A stretch of 64,000 nucleotides of DNA from Monodelphis domestica (taxonomy: Eukaryota > Chordata > Mammalia > Didelphimorphia > Didelphidae), in assembly GCF_027887165.1 (NCBI RefSeq), contig NC_077235.1, forward strand, positions 9,991,884 through 10,055,883, read 5' to 3'. A program made the position numbers and the translations under genes. The notes under the pieces are model-generated. The model made no database searches, was not told where the DNA came from, and worked only from the letters and a program-made list of their open reading frames with translations. Positions 50,700 to 63,045 of this stretch are shown one piece after another. Position 1 is the first letter of the stretch. Each line of letters starts with the position of its first letter.

Positions 50700-53600
50700 A
50701 GCACTTACTGTTTTTTGTCCCATAGGTAGTGGGACTCATTTTAAGAGGCCTGAGCAGGCAGCTAGCATTTCCTCCTTTGTGTGTTCCGGGGACCAGGGGT
50801 TACCTTCTGCTGGCATCATCCTGGGTCCTACTAGCTAGAATCCCGAATCAAGCTGCTCTCACTGTGTGGGGAGCTTTTCCTCGGCCAGGTTTTTACCTGG
50901 CTTGGCAGCAGCAGCCTAGGTTGTTCCTACCCAGGGGAAGGCCCTTCCCTATTGCTGTGTTTTTTCTGCTTTTTTGCTACAAATAGCATTTGCTCTCCTC
51001 CAGCACCATTTCCTCAGGACACTCCTCACTATCTATGGCACCTTTGCTGGTCTTTGACTGCAAACCAGACGGAGCAGAATCTTGTCCCTTTTTGGAGCTT
51101 ATCCCAGTATGCTTTGCCCCATTGCCTCACTCTTAATAGATGCCATTTTCCCAGGCCAGTCCTCACCTTGGCTGTAGCTCCTCAACTAGCCAAGGAGGCT
51201 ATTGTTTTCTGTGTGATCATTTCCCTCCCATTCACAAATGGCCTAGACTTGGGATCTGTGCACTCCTTAGGAATGCGCCCAGAGCACCACCCCCCTTGCT
51301 TCCATTCTTGCCAGTTAGATTGCTTTCAGACTGTTGGCTTCCTACCTCCTCTGCCTTACTAGGATGCCCCTAATATTTGTGTAGTTTATTCTTATAAGGA
51401 AAACTTGACTAAGAGGAAATTAAGCCCATTCTTGGCCACATTTTGGGGTCATAAGAAAAGTTGGAGGATTTTCCCCCTCTCTTTGGATAATTTCCTCTCC
51501 TTTAGATAGTTTAAGAGTCTATCCTTTGACATCCTCCCAGGGGAAATTCTTTCTCCCTATCTGCTCACTTTAGTCCAGTTGCATTTCTCTTTCTTTAGCA
51601 TCATTTCTGCAGATTCTACTGTCCTTCATGGAGAAAAGAGTTTGTTGGGGAAACAATCTGCACATACGTGTATGGCTTTCATCAAATTGTTGCTGTTTTC
51701 CCATTTGCATCCTTAAATGTCATCCAGGAAAGTCACAAAGCATTAGCTCACCCCATTCTCAGAGGACTTTGCTTAGCTGGGTCTCTTGCCAAGCTTTCTT
51801 TAGGCTGGTTTTTCCCTCTAGGGTTTTTTGCTGCATAGTGTGACAATATTCTTCTTAATGTTCCATGGAACTTTATAAATGGCTTTCAATCCTCACCTTC
51901 TGTTGCCCCAGGCTACCATATTTCTCCAGTTAGGAATTAAGTCAAGCAAGTATTGTGGACCATGCAGCTTCCCTGCTCTTAATTGTTATGGCCACTGATT
52001 TTTATCAGTTATGCTTCTGTGTAAAGGTATAATTGATGGCGATGCCCTTCCTTCCATCTGTTTCCTATTTTTTGACATCAATAACTTGGTTAGATAATTC
52101 AGGTTGGAGATGTTTCATGGCAGGTCGTAGCTTTTTCTTATTTTTTAACTCTGTCCTAACCCTGATCTTAGCTCTGAGAAATCCAGGGTCTGATTGTTTA
52201 TGGACACTTGATTTGGGGATGACTCACATTAGGAAGGAGGCATTACCTGTCCCGATACCATCTGACCACTTGCATCTTATGCCAAGTTACTCACTGCATA
52301 CACTATGGCCATTTGGATCCTGCTTCTGAAACATACTAGTGGTGTGGACCTGGATAAGTCACTTCAACTTCCCAGGCTGTATGACTTAGAAAACCACATA
52401 TTAACATTATGTTATATTATATTTTCATTTTTAAAAACCCAACCATTTCCCAATTACATTTTAATCTGGTTTAGGCCTTACGTGGGAGTTTTGTAGGCTC
52501 CAAGAGGCTTGTGATCCATGAGTTTGACAGCCTTGCTTTAGATAATCCTCTAAGACTTTGAGGTCTCAGAAAAAGTGCTGCCCTGCATTGATGGAGGGAG
52601 TTGCCTCACCTGGAAGTTCTCTCCACCAGTGAAACCACAAGGCCAGTCCCTCTCCCTGTTTAGTACATGCCTTATTCTGCCCCTTGTGAGACGACTTTTC
52701 CTAAGTAGTTGTGCCATCTAGGTAGGAAGCTTCTGTGAAGTTTGTCAGGCTTTGGCCTTTTGCATTCCTCATTCTTGAATTATATTGTGTACCCTCCCCC
52801 CATACTTGTGCATCCCTTGTCCATTCTGTAGGTTACTGTACCTTGAGAAAATGCCCCTGGTACATATGGCCGTGACAGTCCTTTGTGTGTATACTCTGCT
52901 TCCTTCTACTTCTGAACATTGTTATTTCCCCAGATATTTTCATAGGAATTCAGCTTTAGTTTGATTCTAGGAATCGATGGAGAAATAGTATTTGGGTGTG
53001 TAGGAGGTTGCTTGACAGCCATTGTCAGCTCTGTACATGGGCACTACCTGGGTGGTTGACAGGCCACAGCAGTCTACCTGTCTGTGGAGCCTGAAATACT
53101 ATGTAACAGATGAAGAGGAGGCTTGGTGGGGCACCTCTGCATCTGGTCGTATTGACCTCCTTTGCCTCATCTCCTCTCTGTGCTTTTGAGGAATAACAGT
53201 GTTGGAAGTAGAAAGAGTCCCACTCTGATTGTTTTCCTGGGTACTTTCTGGACTCTCCTGGGTGGGTGGGAGCTAGATAGGGCGCCAGGAAAATGAGAAG
53301 TGATTTACCTCTCAGGGTACTGCTACCTTGGACTCTAAACGGGCCCCAAAGTAGATAACCATCCTTGTAGACATAGGCAGACACGGAAGGGAGTGATTCG
53401 GTTCACAGATAAGATGGGGGGGGGGCAGGTAGTTCTGTGTGGCCCTTCTCAGCCTGGGGGAGTCTTGGCAGCTCCTCTTTCTGCCCTACAATTCCCAGGG
53501 AGGGTTTATCTCCCCTGGTTTTCACGTTCCAAGCTTTAAGCGTGGAGAAGATAAAGCCCACCGTCTAGCTGGCCCCCTTACCCAGAACTCCTTGTAAATA

Positions 53601-54362
53601 TACACAGAGCCCTAGTGGGCCCCAGGGCCTTAGCTAATAGCCTTAGAGGGGAATGACAAGGCATCATTTCCCATACAGCTGTTAAGCACCACAGTGCTAC
53701 AGGTGTGTTCCCTGATCATATCACCCATAACAATGGCTATCATCTGAGCTAGAACTTATTTTCCAGATGCCAAGGTTGCTCTGTCTTCCCTCAGAATCTG
53801 AAGAGCCAGACATGCCTGCTATTTGATTCCTCTCTGTCCCTTTGAAAAAAACAGGCCCATTGTTTCTGGCTAGAACATCTTGTCCCCATCCCTGTCCCTG
53901 AGGCCCCACTGCCTGGTGTTTTGCTAACCTGAAGTAATTGACCTTTCTGGTATCTGAACAGAGATTAGATTGGGAGAAAGCAGGTCCTGGTGGTCCTGAC
54001 AGGCTAAGCCATTGTGGAACAGAAGCTCCTCTGACTAATTTGACTGCCTTGAGCTCCAGGGACACTTCCTCAAAGCCTTCTCCTGTCCACTGACTTTGAC
54101 CTTTGGACATCACCCCCTTCCTGCTTGCTTGGTTTCTCTCAGCTGCCTTTGGGACTTGGGGGGACTTGGTAGAGGAGAGGCTACCCTTCTGGAGGTTTCT
54201 TTATTTCTCTCTCTTTATTCTCTTGAATCTCAGAGAGACTGCATGCTATAGAATAATGGTCACCAGCTTTTTCAGAGAGAATCTCTTCTGTACATATTTT
54301 TTCTGTACAATTTTGTGGACCCCCATAGACAGTTGTATCCTTAGACTCTGTTGTTTAATAAA
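50700..54362 (+). other. Long repeat-poor, T-rich block, possibly transcribed
   Basis: About 3.7 kb with almost no recognisable young repeats, beginning near an acceptor-like TTTTTTGTCCCATAG (about 50711-50725) and ending at the AATAAA at 54357. No long frame with recognisable homology. Repeat poverty and a terminal hexamer are consistent with a 3'UTR or non-coding RNA, but this is speculative. Confidence 0.25.
54357..54362 (+). terminator. Possible distal poly(A) signal AATAAA
   Basis: AATAAA is followed by U/GU-rich sequence (GGTGGATTTTGTATTTTATTG around 54400). It ends a long T-rich stretch (about 50.7-54.4 kb) that lacks young repeats and reads like a 3'UTR. It could serve an extended TYW2 transcript or an unrecognised one. 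Confidence 0.25.
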
Positions 54363-54790
54363 TAGGGAGTAACCAATGGATTCAGTAATGTTCTTAGGTG
54401 GATTTTGTATTTTATTGTCACAGTGGCACCTACAGACCTTTGAAAAGCAAGACTATGTTTATGTGCAATGTTATTTATCCATCCTATAGGAAGTATGTTT
54501 GTTCATTATACTGGGCCGTGTCCTGAGGGGGAACACTTGCAATAACTCCCATGGAAGTTTGGGAACCACCAGTGTCTGGAGAGAGCCAGGAGCCTTGGGT
54601 ACAAATCCTGCCCTGGAGCAGCGAGCCAGCTCCCCAACTCAGAGGCTAGTTGTCCTGATCTGCAGCATGAGATCAGAATCATTACCTACCTCACAAGCTT
54701 GCTGTGAGTAGATGTGAACATGCCTGCAGGCGTCTTCATAAACCTTAAAGCCAAGAGAAATGCAGTTATCATGAGTTTGAGTGGGACCAC

Positions 54791-54792
<2 letters not shown>

Positions 54793-54842
<50 letters not shown>
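54793..54842 (+). repeat. (TG)n microsatellite
   Basis: About 25 uninterrupted TG units, followed by TACATATGTACATA. Potential Z-DNA former and probably length-polymorphic. Confidence 0.95.
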
Positions 54843-54845
<3 letters not shown>

Positions 54846-55264
54846 ATATGTACATAGTGATCTAATCCCCCTCTTCCATTTTGAAATGTCTCCTTGGCCC
54901 TTGACGTGGACCTGCCCTTTGGAAATATCATCTCTCTCTTCCCTCTCACCGGGGTGTATGTCTGCAGTCACTGCTGGTGTGTTGGTTTGGTTTAAGCCTC
55001 TTTGTCACAGCAAAAGGTTCAGTGGGGGAAGGCCAGGTTGGATAGTTCTTGGGAAACAGTAGTGATATAGGGGGAAAAGAGAGAGAAATGTCATCTCAGT
55101 TCATGCTGAGACAGGACCGGCCCAAGTTTACTTAGTTTCAAATAGAAAGCCATATGGGCAGGGTGGACTCAATAAACCTTCTTGTTTATTTTAAATGGAT
55201 GCCAAGGCCTGGTGAATTGGCTCTGTTAGTAACTGCCCACACTTCATGAGGGCCTGGTTGAATT

Positions 55265-55430
55265 TTGCAGTCATAGGAACATAGGACTGTGGACCTCCCT
55301 CTCCTTATCTTCCAGAGGAGGTATTGGGGCCAGTGGTCACATAGAGCAAAATCCCAGCTTGTTTAGAACTGGAACCCAGGTTCCCTGTCTCCAAATCTAG
55401 CCCTCTTTCCAGCATACTGTGTTGCCTGTC
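55265..55430 (+). mobile_element. Ancient SINE-type interspersed repeat
   Basis: AGTCATAGGAACATAGGACT, AACTGGAACCCAGGTTCCCT and CTTTCCAGCATACTGTGTTG, same old family as at 43.6 kb, very degraded. Confidence 0.5.
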
Positions 55431-55864
55431 AGTGTTTTCATTGGGACCCTCAAAAGTAATCATGGACAAAAGCTATCTACAGCCAGTCAGTCTCAGTTTG
55501 CTGATGTAGTGGGAGATGAAAGAACAATGTACCAAGTATTAAACGAACCTGATCAATGTGACCATGTTCCAAATGATGGCAGTGAGAGTACCTTTCTTTC
55601 CCCTGCCCTATGGGGTAGGTGTGGATACCTAGCCTCAGAGCCATGCATGGGAGACTTGAAGAAAATGCCAGAACTCCCAGAATGAACTGGAACCCCACTG
55701 AGGGAACTCAAACTATTTAATGATTCCAGGGCAAATTAATAGCTGTATGAATAGCGCCTATACTCAGTTAACGAGTTCCTACCAGAGAGACTATACAGCC
55801 AGCAGATGGGCAGTTTTTTTGGTTTTTTTCTTTTGTGCTATTTTTTCTTTAAGAATAATAATAA

Positions 55865-56120
55865 TAGATAACCAACATTTATATAGTATCTACTGTATGT
55901 CAGCCACTGTGTTAAGTGCTTTTTTATAATTATTACCTCATTTGATTATCACAACAACCCTAAAAGGAAGATACTATTGTTTTTGTCCCCATTTTACAAT
56001 TGAGGAAACTGAGGCAAACAGATAAAATGACATGCCCAGGGTCACAGAAGCAGTGGGTATCGATGGCTGAATTTGAACTCTGATCTTCCTGACTCTTGGT
56101 CCTGCACCCTGGGCCCTGTT
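55865..56120 (-). mobile_element. MIR-type SINE, antisense, nearly full length
   Basis: AACCAACATTTATATAGTAT, ACCTCATTTGATTATCACAA, AATTGAGGAAACTGAGGCAA, CATGCCCAGGGTCACAGAAG and TGAATTTGAACTCTGATCTT follow the reverse-complement MIR order, preceded by (AAT)n. Confidence 0.8.
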
Positions 56121-56359
56121 GTACCCCTACCTGTCTTTAGCTTTTTTTCTTTCTTAATCTAATTTCTTTAAATCACCTGAACCAGATGGAGGATGGGCAG
56201 GTTGGGGTGGAGATGGGGGTTGGAGAAGGGTGGAGTAGGGAGATATTACCTCCCAAAAAGAATGGAAGAGGTCAGAATGCCTAATAACTTCTGCAATCAC
56301 CAAGTCTTCCAGGCACAGTCTTGAAAATGTTGTACTGAGGAAATTAAGAACCTAGATCA

Positions 56360-56480
56360 GCAATGACACATGTAAAACCCAGTGTAATTGCGTGTTGTCT
56401 ATGGGGGGAAGGGGAGGGAAAGAATATGAATCCTGTAACCATGGAAAAATTTTCTTAATCAATTAAATAAATAAAAAAAG
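56360..56480 (+). mobile_element. 5'-truncated L1 3' end
   Basis: AGCAATGACACATGTAAAAC, a G-rich run GGGGGGAAGGGGAGGGAAAG, AATCCTGTAACCATGG and an A-rich tail match the marsupial L1 3'UTR, as at 62.9 kb. Confidence 0.8.
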
Positions 56481-56829
56481 AGAGATGCTTGTGGACTGGA
56501 ATCGGTACTGCTTAGAAGAGGAAGGAACTAGTTTTCATATTGCAGCCCTTCTTTGGGTAACCACTTCCTGAAGCATTCGCATTGATAACTGGGAAAGGTT
56601 AGAGGAAACTGATCATTGCCCCATTCTGGCCAGTGAGGTCTTCTTCCCAAGCAAAAAATTAGGCATCATTTTTGATTGTGTAGTGGGGGAGTCCAGCAAG
56701 TGAGGGAAGGAATAGTGCCTTGCAGTGATTCTCAAAAGGACATTGGCAAAGATCTAGAAGAGATTAAAGGCCCCAAAATGGAAGAAGAGACCAGGAAAAA
56801 AGTAGGAAGTGGTGGTTTATTAAGAGACA

Positions 56830-57110
56830 CTGGGGGAAAATAGATAATAAGGAAAAAGACTTGTACAAGAATATTCATAGCTGTGCTTCTTTGTGGTGGC
56901 CAAAAAATTGGAAAATGAGGAGCTGCCCTTCAATTGGGGAATGGCTGAACACATTGTGGTATCTGTTGGTGATGGAATACGATTGTGCTCAAAGGAATAA
57001 TGAACTGGAGGGATTCCATTGGAACTGGAAGAACCTTCAGGAATTGATGCAGAGTGAGAGGAGCAGAACCAGGAGAACATCGTACACAGAGACAGATACA
57101 AAGGGCTGGC
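56830..57110 (+). mobile_element. L1 ORF2 terminal fragment
   Basis: TTGGAAAATGAGGAGCTGCC, AATTGGGGAATGGCTGAAC, ATGATGCAGAGTGAGAGG-like motifs and GCAGAACCAGGAGAACATCG identify the end of L1 ORF2. No tail or duplications found. Confidence 0.75.
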
Positions 57111-57124
57111 ACTCCATCTCTCAA

Positions 57125-58000
57125 AGGTTCACCATCACTGTTCCAGACTTAGAAAGCAAGGAGTGACTCCCAAGGCAATGGATTTCCCAGATAGAAGCAG
57201 TGACAAAGTATTAATTGAGTCCTGTTTGGCAGAGGAATGAAAGCCAGCAGGGAGGGTGAGGTTCTTGGATTTGTATCCCAACCAGAGGACTTCAAGGAAT
57301 CTAAAGTGGTAATGGAGGTAGAGCTAGAGTCTCAGGTCTTGGTGAGGTTGTATGCAAGGGTAAAGGATCCCTGGGCAGATCCTAGTGGAAAATCATCAGA
57401 TAATGTATCACAACATGAGAACAGATTATGACATTTCCAAAAGGTTATCTCCTAGAGAGAGGAATAGAGGGCTTACCTACATCGTGTACTGGTACACATC
57501 AAAAAAGCTGTTTTTCTGAACTCTGGCTGTAAAAGAATTATGTTGGTCTGCTTAACAATAAATTCTTATGAGATAAAGGCTGTGCAAGTGTTTTCTTTGG
57601 ATTTCCTCCTGTGTAATAATCACTTTATAAGTAAAGGCTACTTTTGTTTGTTACAAGAGGAGAAGGGAGACCTCCATAGGTCTTCTTCCTTTTGCTTGGC
57701 CTGTAAGAAATATTTGTCTCCAACTTCCGTGTCCCCACTGTAGATGTCCTCCCTAACCATTCCCTGTCCCAAATCCACCTACACATAATCCACAAAAAGA
57801 CCCAAGATCTTAGACATAAAAAGGGCTAAAGGAGAGCCATTTTGTTCTGCTTCTGGGCCCAAAGCACCTCCTCATTGTAATTCTCTGCCCAATGGAGCTG
57901 TTTGATGTTCAGCTGTGAATTAGAATCTTCTCCCACAAGAATTTAGCCATAGTGGTTGCTAAACATTGGTGAGTTTTTTACTTATCATAGTACAAAATTA
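57125..58000. other. Unassigned intergenic sequence
   Basis: Nothing recognisable apart from short unrelated frames. Confidence 0.4.
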
Positions 58001-58470
58001 AAGGGCAGCTAACTGGCACAGTGTATAGAGCACCAGGCCTGGAATCAGGAACACATCTTCCTGAGTTCAAATCTGGTCTTAGACACTAACTGGGTGACCC
58101 TGGACAATTCCCTTAACCCTGTTTTTGCCTCAGTTCCTCATCTGTCAGATAAGCAGAAGGAAATGACTCTCCAGTATCTTTTTTTTAACCCTCACCTTCC
58201 ATCTTAGAATCAATACTTTATATTGGTTCCAAGGCAGAAGACTGGTAAGGGCTAGGCAATGGGGGTTAAGTGACTTGTCCAGGGTCACACAGCTAGGAAG
58301 TGTCTGAGGCCAGATTGGAATCCAGGACCTGCCTTCTCTAGACCTGGCTCTCAATCCACTGAGCCCCCCAGCTTCCCCCTACTCCAGTATCTTTGCTGAG
58401 AAAACCCCCAATGGGGTTACAAAGAGTTGGACATGACTGAAAAATGACTCCTCAACAAAAGTTCAAAAAG
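58000..58470 (+). mobile_element. Older tRNA-headed SINE with RTE-type tail, split by a younger SINE
   Basis: The sense head AAAGGGCAGCTAACTGGCAC, CTGAGTTCAAATCTGGTCTT and TCCTCATCTGTCAGATAAGC reach CTCCAGTATC. After the 58171-58380 insertion, it resumes with CTCCAGTATCTTTGCTGAGA and ends GGTTACAAAGAGTTGGACAT GACTG. That ending resembles the tails of SINEs mobilised by RTE/BovB-type LINEs, unlike the L1-tailed younger copies. Confidence 0.75.
58171..58380 (-). mobile_element. Younger tRNA-derived SINE nested in an older SINE
   Basis: Antisense full-length copy (TTTAACCCTCACCTTCCATC ... GAGCCCCCCAGCTTCCCCC) flanked by CTCCAGTATCTTT, part of the interrupted host SINE duplicated on insertion. 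Confidence 0.9.
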
Positions 58471-58679
58471 GACATTTGAATTGGACAGCTCGGCTGTTAC
58501 TCCATTCAGCACTTCCTACAAGCTACCTCTGTAAAGACAATTCCCATTGTATTGGCACCCTAAAGCAACTAGCACAGTGCTGGACAGGTAAAGTTTAAAA
58601 GTCCCCATGAAAGTTTGTGGTGTTGAAGATTGACTTTCAAACAGAACTTATCTCCCTCTTTCAACTCCTACTTGGAAGT

Positions 58680-59460
58680 TTCCTTTTAAGGCATCATCAT
58701 CCTTCTGCTCTCCCAGATGTACACGCAACCTTAGAATCATCCTCAACTCTTCCCTCTCTCTCCCCTCACCTTGTATCATCACTTACCACTTCTTGTCAAT
58801 CCCATTTCTTTTTTGGCCCCTTCCTCTTCACTCACAAAGCCCCCACCATAGTTCAGTCCTTTCTGCTTCCCCTGGAATATTGTGACAAGACTTCTAACTG
58901 GTCCCCTTGCTTTCCTTCTCCAATTGATCACAGAGGCCAAAATCATCTTTCTAAAACTGCGGTGTGGTCTTTGTCTCACTGGCTCAAAAATATTCCACAG
59001 ATCCCTATTGCCACTAGAAATTAAAAAAGAAGGAGAAGAAGAAGAAGAAGAATCCTTCAGCTATCATTTTGAGTCTCCACAATCTGGCTCCAACCTAATT
59101 CTTATAGTTTTGTTTCATTGAATTCGCGCGTTCCAGCCAAACCGCATTACTATCTATTCTCCAAACTCTATATTCCATCTCCCGTCTCCCTGCATTTGCA
59201 CAGAGTATTCCCCCCATGCATGGAATGTGCTCTTTTCTCCTTTCTAACCTCTGCATTTCTCCTTCAAGGCTTAGTTCCAGGAAGCCTTCCTTGAATCTCT
59301 CAGATATTCATGCTCTTTCCCTCCTCAAATTATCTTGTATTTATTATCTATATATTTGTCATCTCTCCCTAGTAGAATGTAAACTCTTTACAGCAAGAGT
59401 AATCTGATTTTTATCTTTGGACTCCCAGAACTTAGACTTCTAGTAAGCTGAATAGGTTTC
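58680..59460 (+). mobile_element. L2 (CR1-clade LINE) 3' region
   Basis: ATATTGTGACAAGACTTCTA, CCAAAATCATCTTTCTAAAA, ATCTGGCTCCAACCTAAT, TGCATTTGCACAGAGTATTC, AGGCTTAGTTCCAGGAAGCC and TAGAATGTAAACTCTTTACA follow the L2 ORF2 end and 3'UTR in order. It carries an internal (GAA)n run at about 59030-59052. The longest frame here (58617-59024) is an L2 remnant, not a gene. Confidence 0.8.
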
Positions 59461-60469
59461 ATGGAATCCTAGGCCTTTCTGATTGGACAGAATAATTTGG
59501 TGAAGACAGCAGGTACAATGGGCAAAATTGCTTCAACAGATTCAGGGTGTAAAAAAAACCCACATAAACCATTAGCATTTTTGTTTATTACTAGCAAAAT
59601 CCAGCAGTAAGAGAGAGAAAAATTAAATTTGGAATGGCTACGGGATTTATAAAGTACTTGGAAATCAACCTTTTAAGATGCACACAGGAACTATGGGAAT
59701 ACAACTATAAAATATCCCCAAGAAGTGAAGGCAGATCTAAAGAACTGGAGAAATATCAGTTGCTCATAGGTAAGCCAAGGCAATGTAATAAAAATGACCA
59801 CTATCTAAATTAATTTACTTATTCAGTGTCATACCAATCAAAATTATCAAAGGATTATTTTATATAATGAGAAATAAATTCTAAATTGTAAATGAAATTC
59901 ACATGGTGGAGCACTAGGTCAAGAATAATATGGGGAAATAATGGGGGGGGAAGTGGAAATGAAGAAGACCAACCCAGTACCAACCCTCAAACTATACTCT
60001 AAAGCAATAATCATCAAATTAAGTTGGTACTAAAGACAGGCCAATCAGTAGAACAGAGTATTTATACCATGGACAGAGAGCAAATGGCCTAGTAGCCTAC
60101 TGTTTGATCAATCCGAAGTCCCTGGCTGCTGAAAGGACCCACTATGCAACAAAAACTGGGAAAACGGAAAAAACTATCTGGCAGAAATTAACTTTAGACC
60201 AAATTCTCAGCCCTTATACCAAGATATAAGAAATCACCTCATAAACAAATCAGAGGAGCAACAAAGATATATGGATATATGGATGGAGAAGGGTTCATGA
60301 GCAAAGAACAAGGGTGGGGGTCACAGAAAGTAAAATCAATGCTTTCAGTTACATACAATTGAGAAGTTTTTGCAGAAATGCAACCAAACACAGCTAAAGT
60401 TAGAAGGGAAATTGTTTACTGGGGCAAAAATCTTTTCAGCAACTTTTTCTGTTTAAGGTCCTTATTTCC

Positions 60470-61245
60470 AAGGAGCTTTCTTTTCTTTGTCTTTTCCCTT
60501 ACTTTAAAAAATGTATTTTATTTTTTGTTTTTCCAGTTATATGTGGAAACACTTTTTGACAATTGTTTTTTGACATTTTAAAATTCAGATTTTCTCCCTA
60601 CCTCCCCCGCCCCTTCCTTGATTGTGAATAGTCTGGTATAGGTTATACCCATACTTTCATGTACTACATTTCCATATTGCTCATGTCATGATAGAAAGTA
60701 TATATCACACATACACTAGAAATCTTATGAAGGAATATAGAAAAAGATGGCATTCTTTGAACTGCAATCAGATTCCAATAGTCCCTTCCTTGGCTGTGGA
60801 TAGCATTTTCCTCATGAGTCCCTTCTAGTTATCTTGGGAACTTGTTTTGTTGATAATGGTTTAGTCCTTCACAGTTACTGCATACAATGTTTTCCTGGTT
60901 CTGCTCACTTCACTTTGCATCACTTCATATAAGCCTTTCTAGGTTTTTCTGAGCTCATCCTGTTCATTATTCCTTAAGGCACTATAGTATTCCATTACAA
61001 CCATATACCACAGCTTGATCATCCATTCTGCAAGTTATGAACAACCTCTCAAAATTTCCAATTCTTTGCACTACAAAAAGAGCTGCTAAAAATATTTTGG
61101 TACAGATAGATCCTTTCCCCTTATCTCTTTGGGATACAGACCCAGTGGTGGTATTGCCGAGTCAAAGGGTATGCATAGTTTTGTGCCCTTTCGAACCTGG
61201 TTCCATATTGCTCTCCAGAATGGTTGTATCAGATTACAGTTCAAG
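60470..61245 (-). mobile_element. Antisense L1 3' fragment nested in the L1
   Basis: The plus strand shows the complement of an L1 3' end (AAATGTATTTTATTTTTTG, TCCTGGTTCTGCTCACTTCA, CCATTACAACCATATACCAC, GGGATACAGACCCAGTGGTG). Host sequence near the left junction (TTATTTCCAAGGA) recurs near the right junction (TTATTTTCCAAGGA), consistent with a target-site duplication. Confidence 0.75.
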
Positions 61246-62013
61246 GAGTTTTATTTTCCAAGGATCTGATTCAAATTTATAAGAATAAAATCCGTTCTGT
61301 AATTGGTAAGTGGCTAAAGGATATGAATAGGCTGTTTTCAAAGTAGATAGCCAAAAGAAAAGAATTCCCTCAAGTCTCTACTAATTAGAGAAATGCAAAT
61401 TAAAGCAACTTTGAGATTCTACCTAACTGATCAGATTGGTAAAGTTTGGGGAGGGGTGCAGAATGACAAATATGGGCCATGTAAACACTAGCACAATAGT
61501 ACAAAAATTGGTAAAACTGTGTTTTGGCCCAGTCCTTCTGGAATGAGATTTAGGACTATGCCTCCGTAGTTTATAGTTTTTGACTCATCGATCACACTGC
61601 TAAGCCTGTACTACAACGACATCGGAGAAAAGAGAAAAGGACTTATCTGTGCCAAAATATGTATAATGTGTTTTTGTAGAAACAAAAATGTGGAAATTAG
61701 ACCCCACTCATCAGTCAGAGAATGAGTGAACAAATTAGGGTATATAAATGTGATGAAACACTATTGTGCCTTAATAATGAAATGGATGGATTCAGAGAAG
61801 CCTAGGAAGATTTTATGAAATGATAAAGAGCAAATTGAGCAGGACCAAGAGGACAATATCCAATAACAACAATTTCATAAAGAGAAACAACTTTGAAAGA
61901 CTTATGAACTCTGATCAGTTTAATGGCCCACCATGATTCCAGAAGACTAATGATCAAGCCTAGTTTCTACCTCATAAGAGAAAGATGATGTCTCTATGTA
62001 AAGATGTAGAAAG

Positions 62014-62206
62014 GGGACAGCTAGGTGGCTCAGTGGATAAAGAGCCAGACCCAGAGAGAGGAGGTCCTGGATTCAAATCTGATCTCAGAGACTTCCTAGC
62101 TGTGTGACTCTGGGCAAGTCCCCCATTGCCTAGCTTTAATGGCTCTTCTGCCTTGGAACCAATACCCAGTATTGAGTCTAATATGTAAGGTAAGGGTTTT
62201 TAAAAA
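62014..62206 (+). mobile_element. tRNA-derived SINE with target-site duplication
   Basis: Sense full-length copy: GGGACAGCTAGGTGGCTCAG (tRNA head, A box), CTGGATTCAAATCTGATCTC (B box), TGGAACCAATACCCAGTATT, TAAGGTAAGGGTTTTTAAA. AAGATGTAGAAA flanks it (62001-62012 and 62207-62218). Confidence 0.92.
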
Positions 62207-62754
62207 AAGATGTAGAAAAAGATATGAATTTGGAAAGTATGGGAATTTGTTTTCTGTGACTGTGTATTTTCTATAAAACTTTCTAGCTTTTCTTTTTCTC
62301 CAATTGTGGAGAGTGGTGGAAGGGATGGGAGGGAGAGAGAATAAATTCTTAATTGAAAAAAAATTACAAAACCCCAAATCTGTGAATTCTACTTGTTAAA
62401 TATGCACTCTAATTTTGAAAGTGTGAAGAGGATGTTTTAAAAAACTATTATTTCCCTCTTTGATTTATTCCCTAATAGAACAATTGATTTTTTAAAAAGC
62501 ATGACATGCCATAATCTACTTATACCCTACATGTGCTGATCTGCATTGCCTTTTCATGTACCTGCCATTTAGATTCTTCACTTAGAGGATACTGGTGTTT
62601 CAGATGGAATCTTTAAGGTTCTGTTGAATCGAATATTTTGTTATAATCGATAATAGCCATTTTATAGTCTCTTAACACTTCAGTCATTTGTGTGAGTGGA
62701 GATGTGACCTGCTCTAGGACATTTTGTGAAAGCTCGCTTATTCCACACTCATGA

Positions 62755-63045
62755 GAAAGAACACGATCCACATTCAGAGGAAGAACCATGGGAGTAGAAA
62801 CACAGAAGAAAAACAATTGCTTGATCACATAGGTTGAGGGGATAGGATTGGGGATGTAGACGCTAAACAATCACCCCAGTGCCAATATCAATAATACGGA
62901 AATAGGTCTTGATCAATGACACATGTAAAACCGAGCAGAATTGCCCATTGGCTATGGGAGGGGGATGGGAGGAGGGGAGAGAAAGAACATGAATCATGTA
63001 ACCAGGGAAAATATTTTAAATTAATTAAATAAAAAATAAAAAAAA
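62755..63045 (+). mobile_element. 5'-truncated L1 3' end
   Basis: AACACGATCCACATTCAGAG, GAGTAGAAACACAGAAGAAA, TTGATCAATGACACATGTAA, the G-rich run near 62960 and an A-rich tail are the marsupial L1 3' end. The sequence from about 62600 may be part of it. Confidence 0.82.

Larger units (their letters stand above)
47986..50700. other. Downstream of TYW2, no gene recognised
   Basis: No conserved frame. It contains old repeats: a MIR/L2-type end near 48565 (TTTATTAAACACTTGG), a CORE-type SINE at about 48740-48940, and an antisense MIR at about 49740-49905. Confidence 0.45.
59580..62370 (+). mobile_element. L1 ORF2 3' half, interrupted by an antisense L1 and a SINE
   Basis: The sense L1 runs about 59580-60470 (AAGAACTGGAGAAATATCAG, ACTATCTAAATTAATTTAC) and resumes about 61245-62370 (AGAGAAATGCAAATTAAAGC, the ORF2 end and a weak G-rich 3' end GGGATGGGAGGGAGAGAG). 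All frames are broken. Two later insertions lie within it (see the next two entries). Confidence 0.8.

Noticed and set aside
54639..54971. His/Thr and Cys/Val repeat frames
   Set aside because: They are translations of the (TG)n microsatellite.
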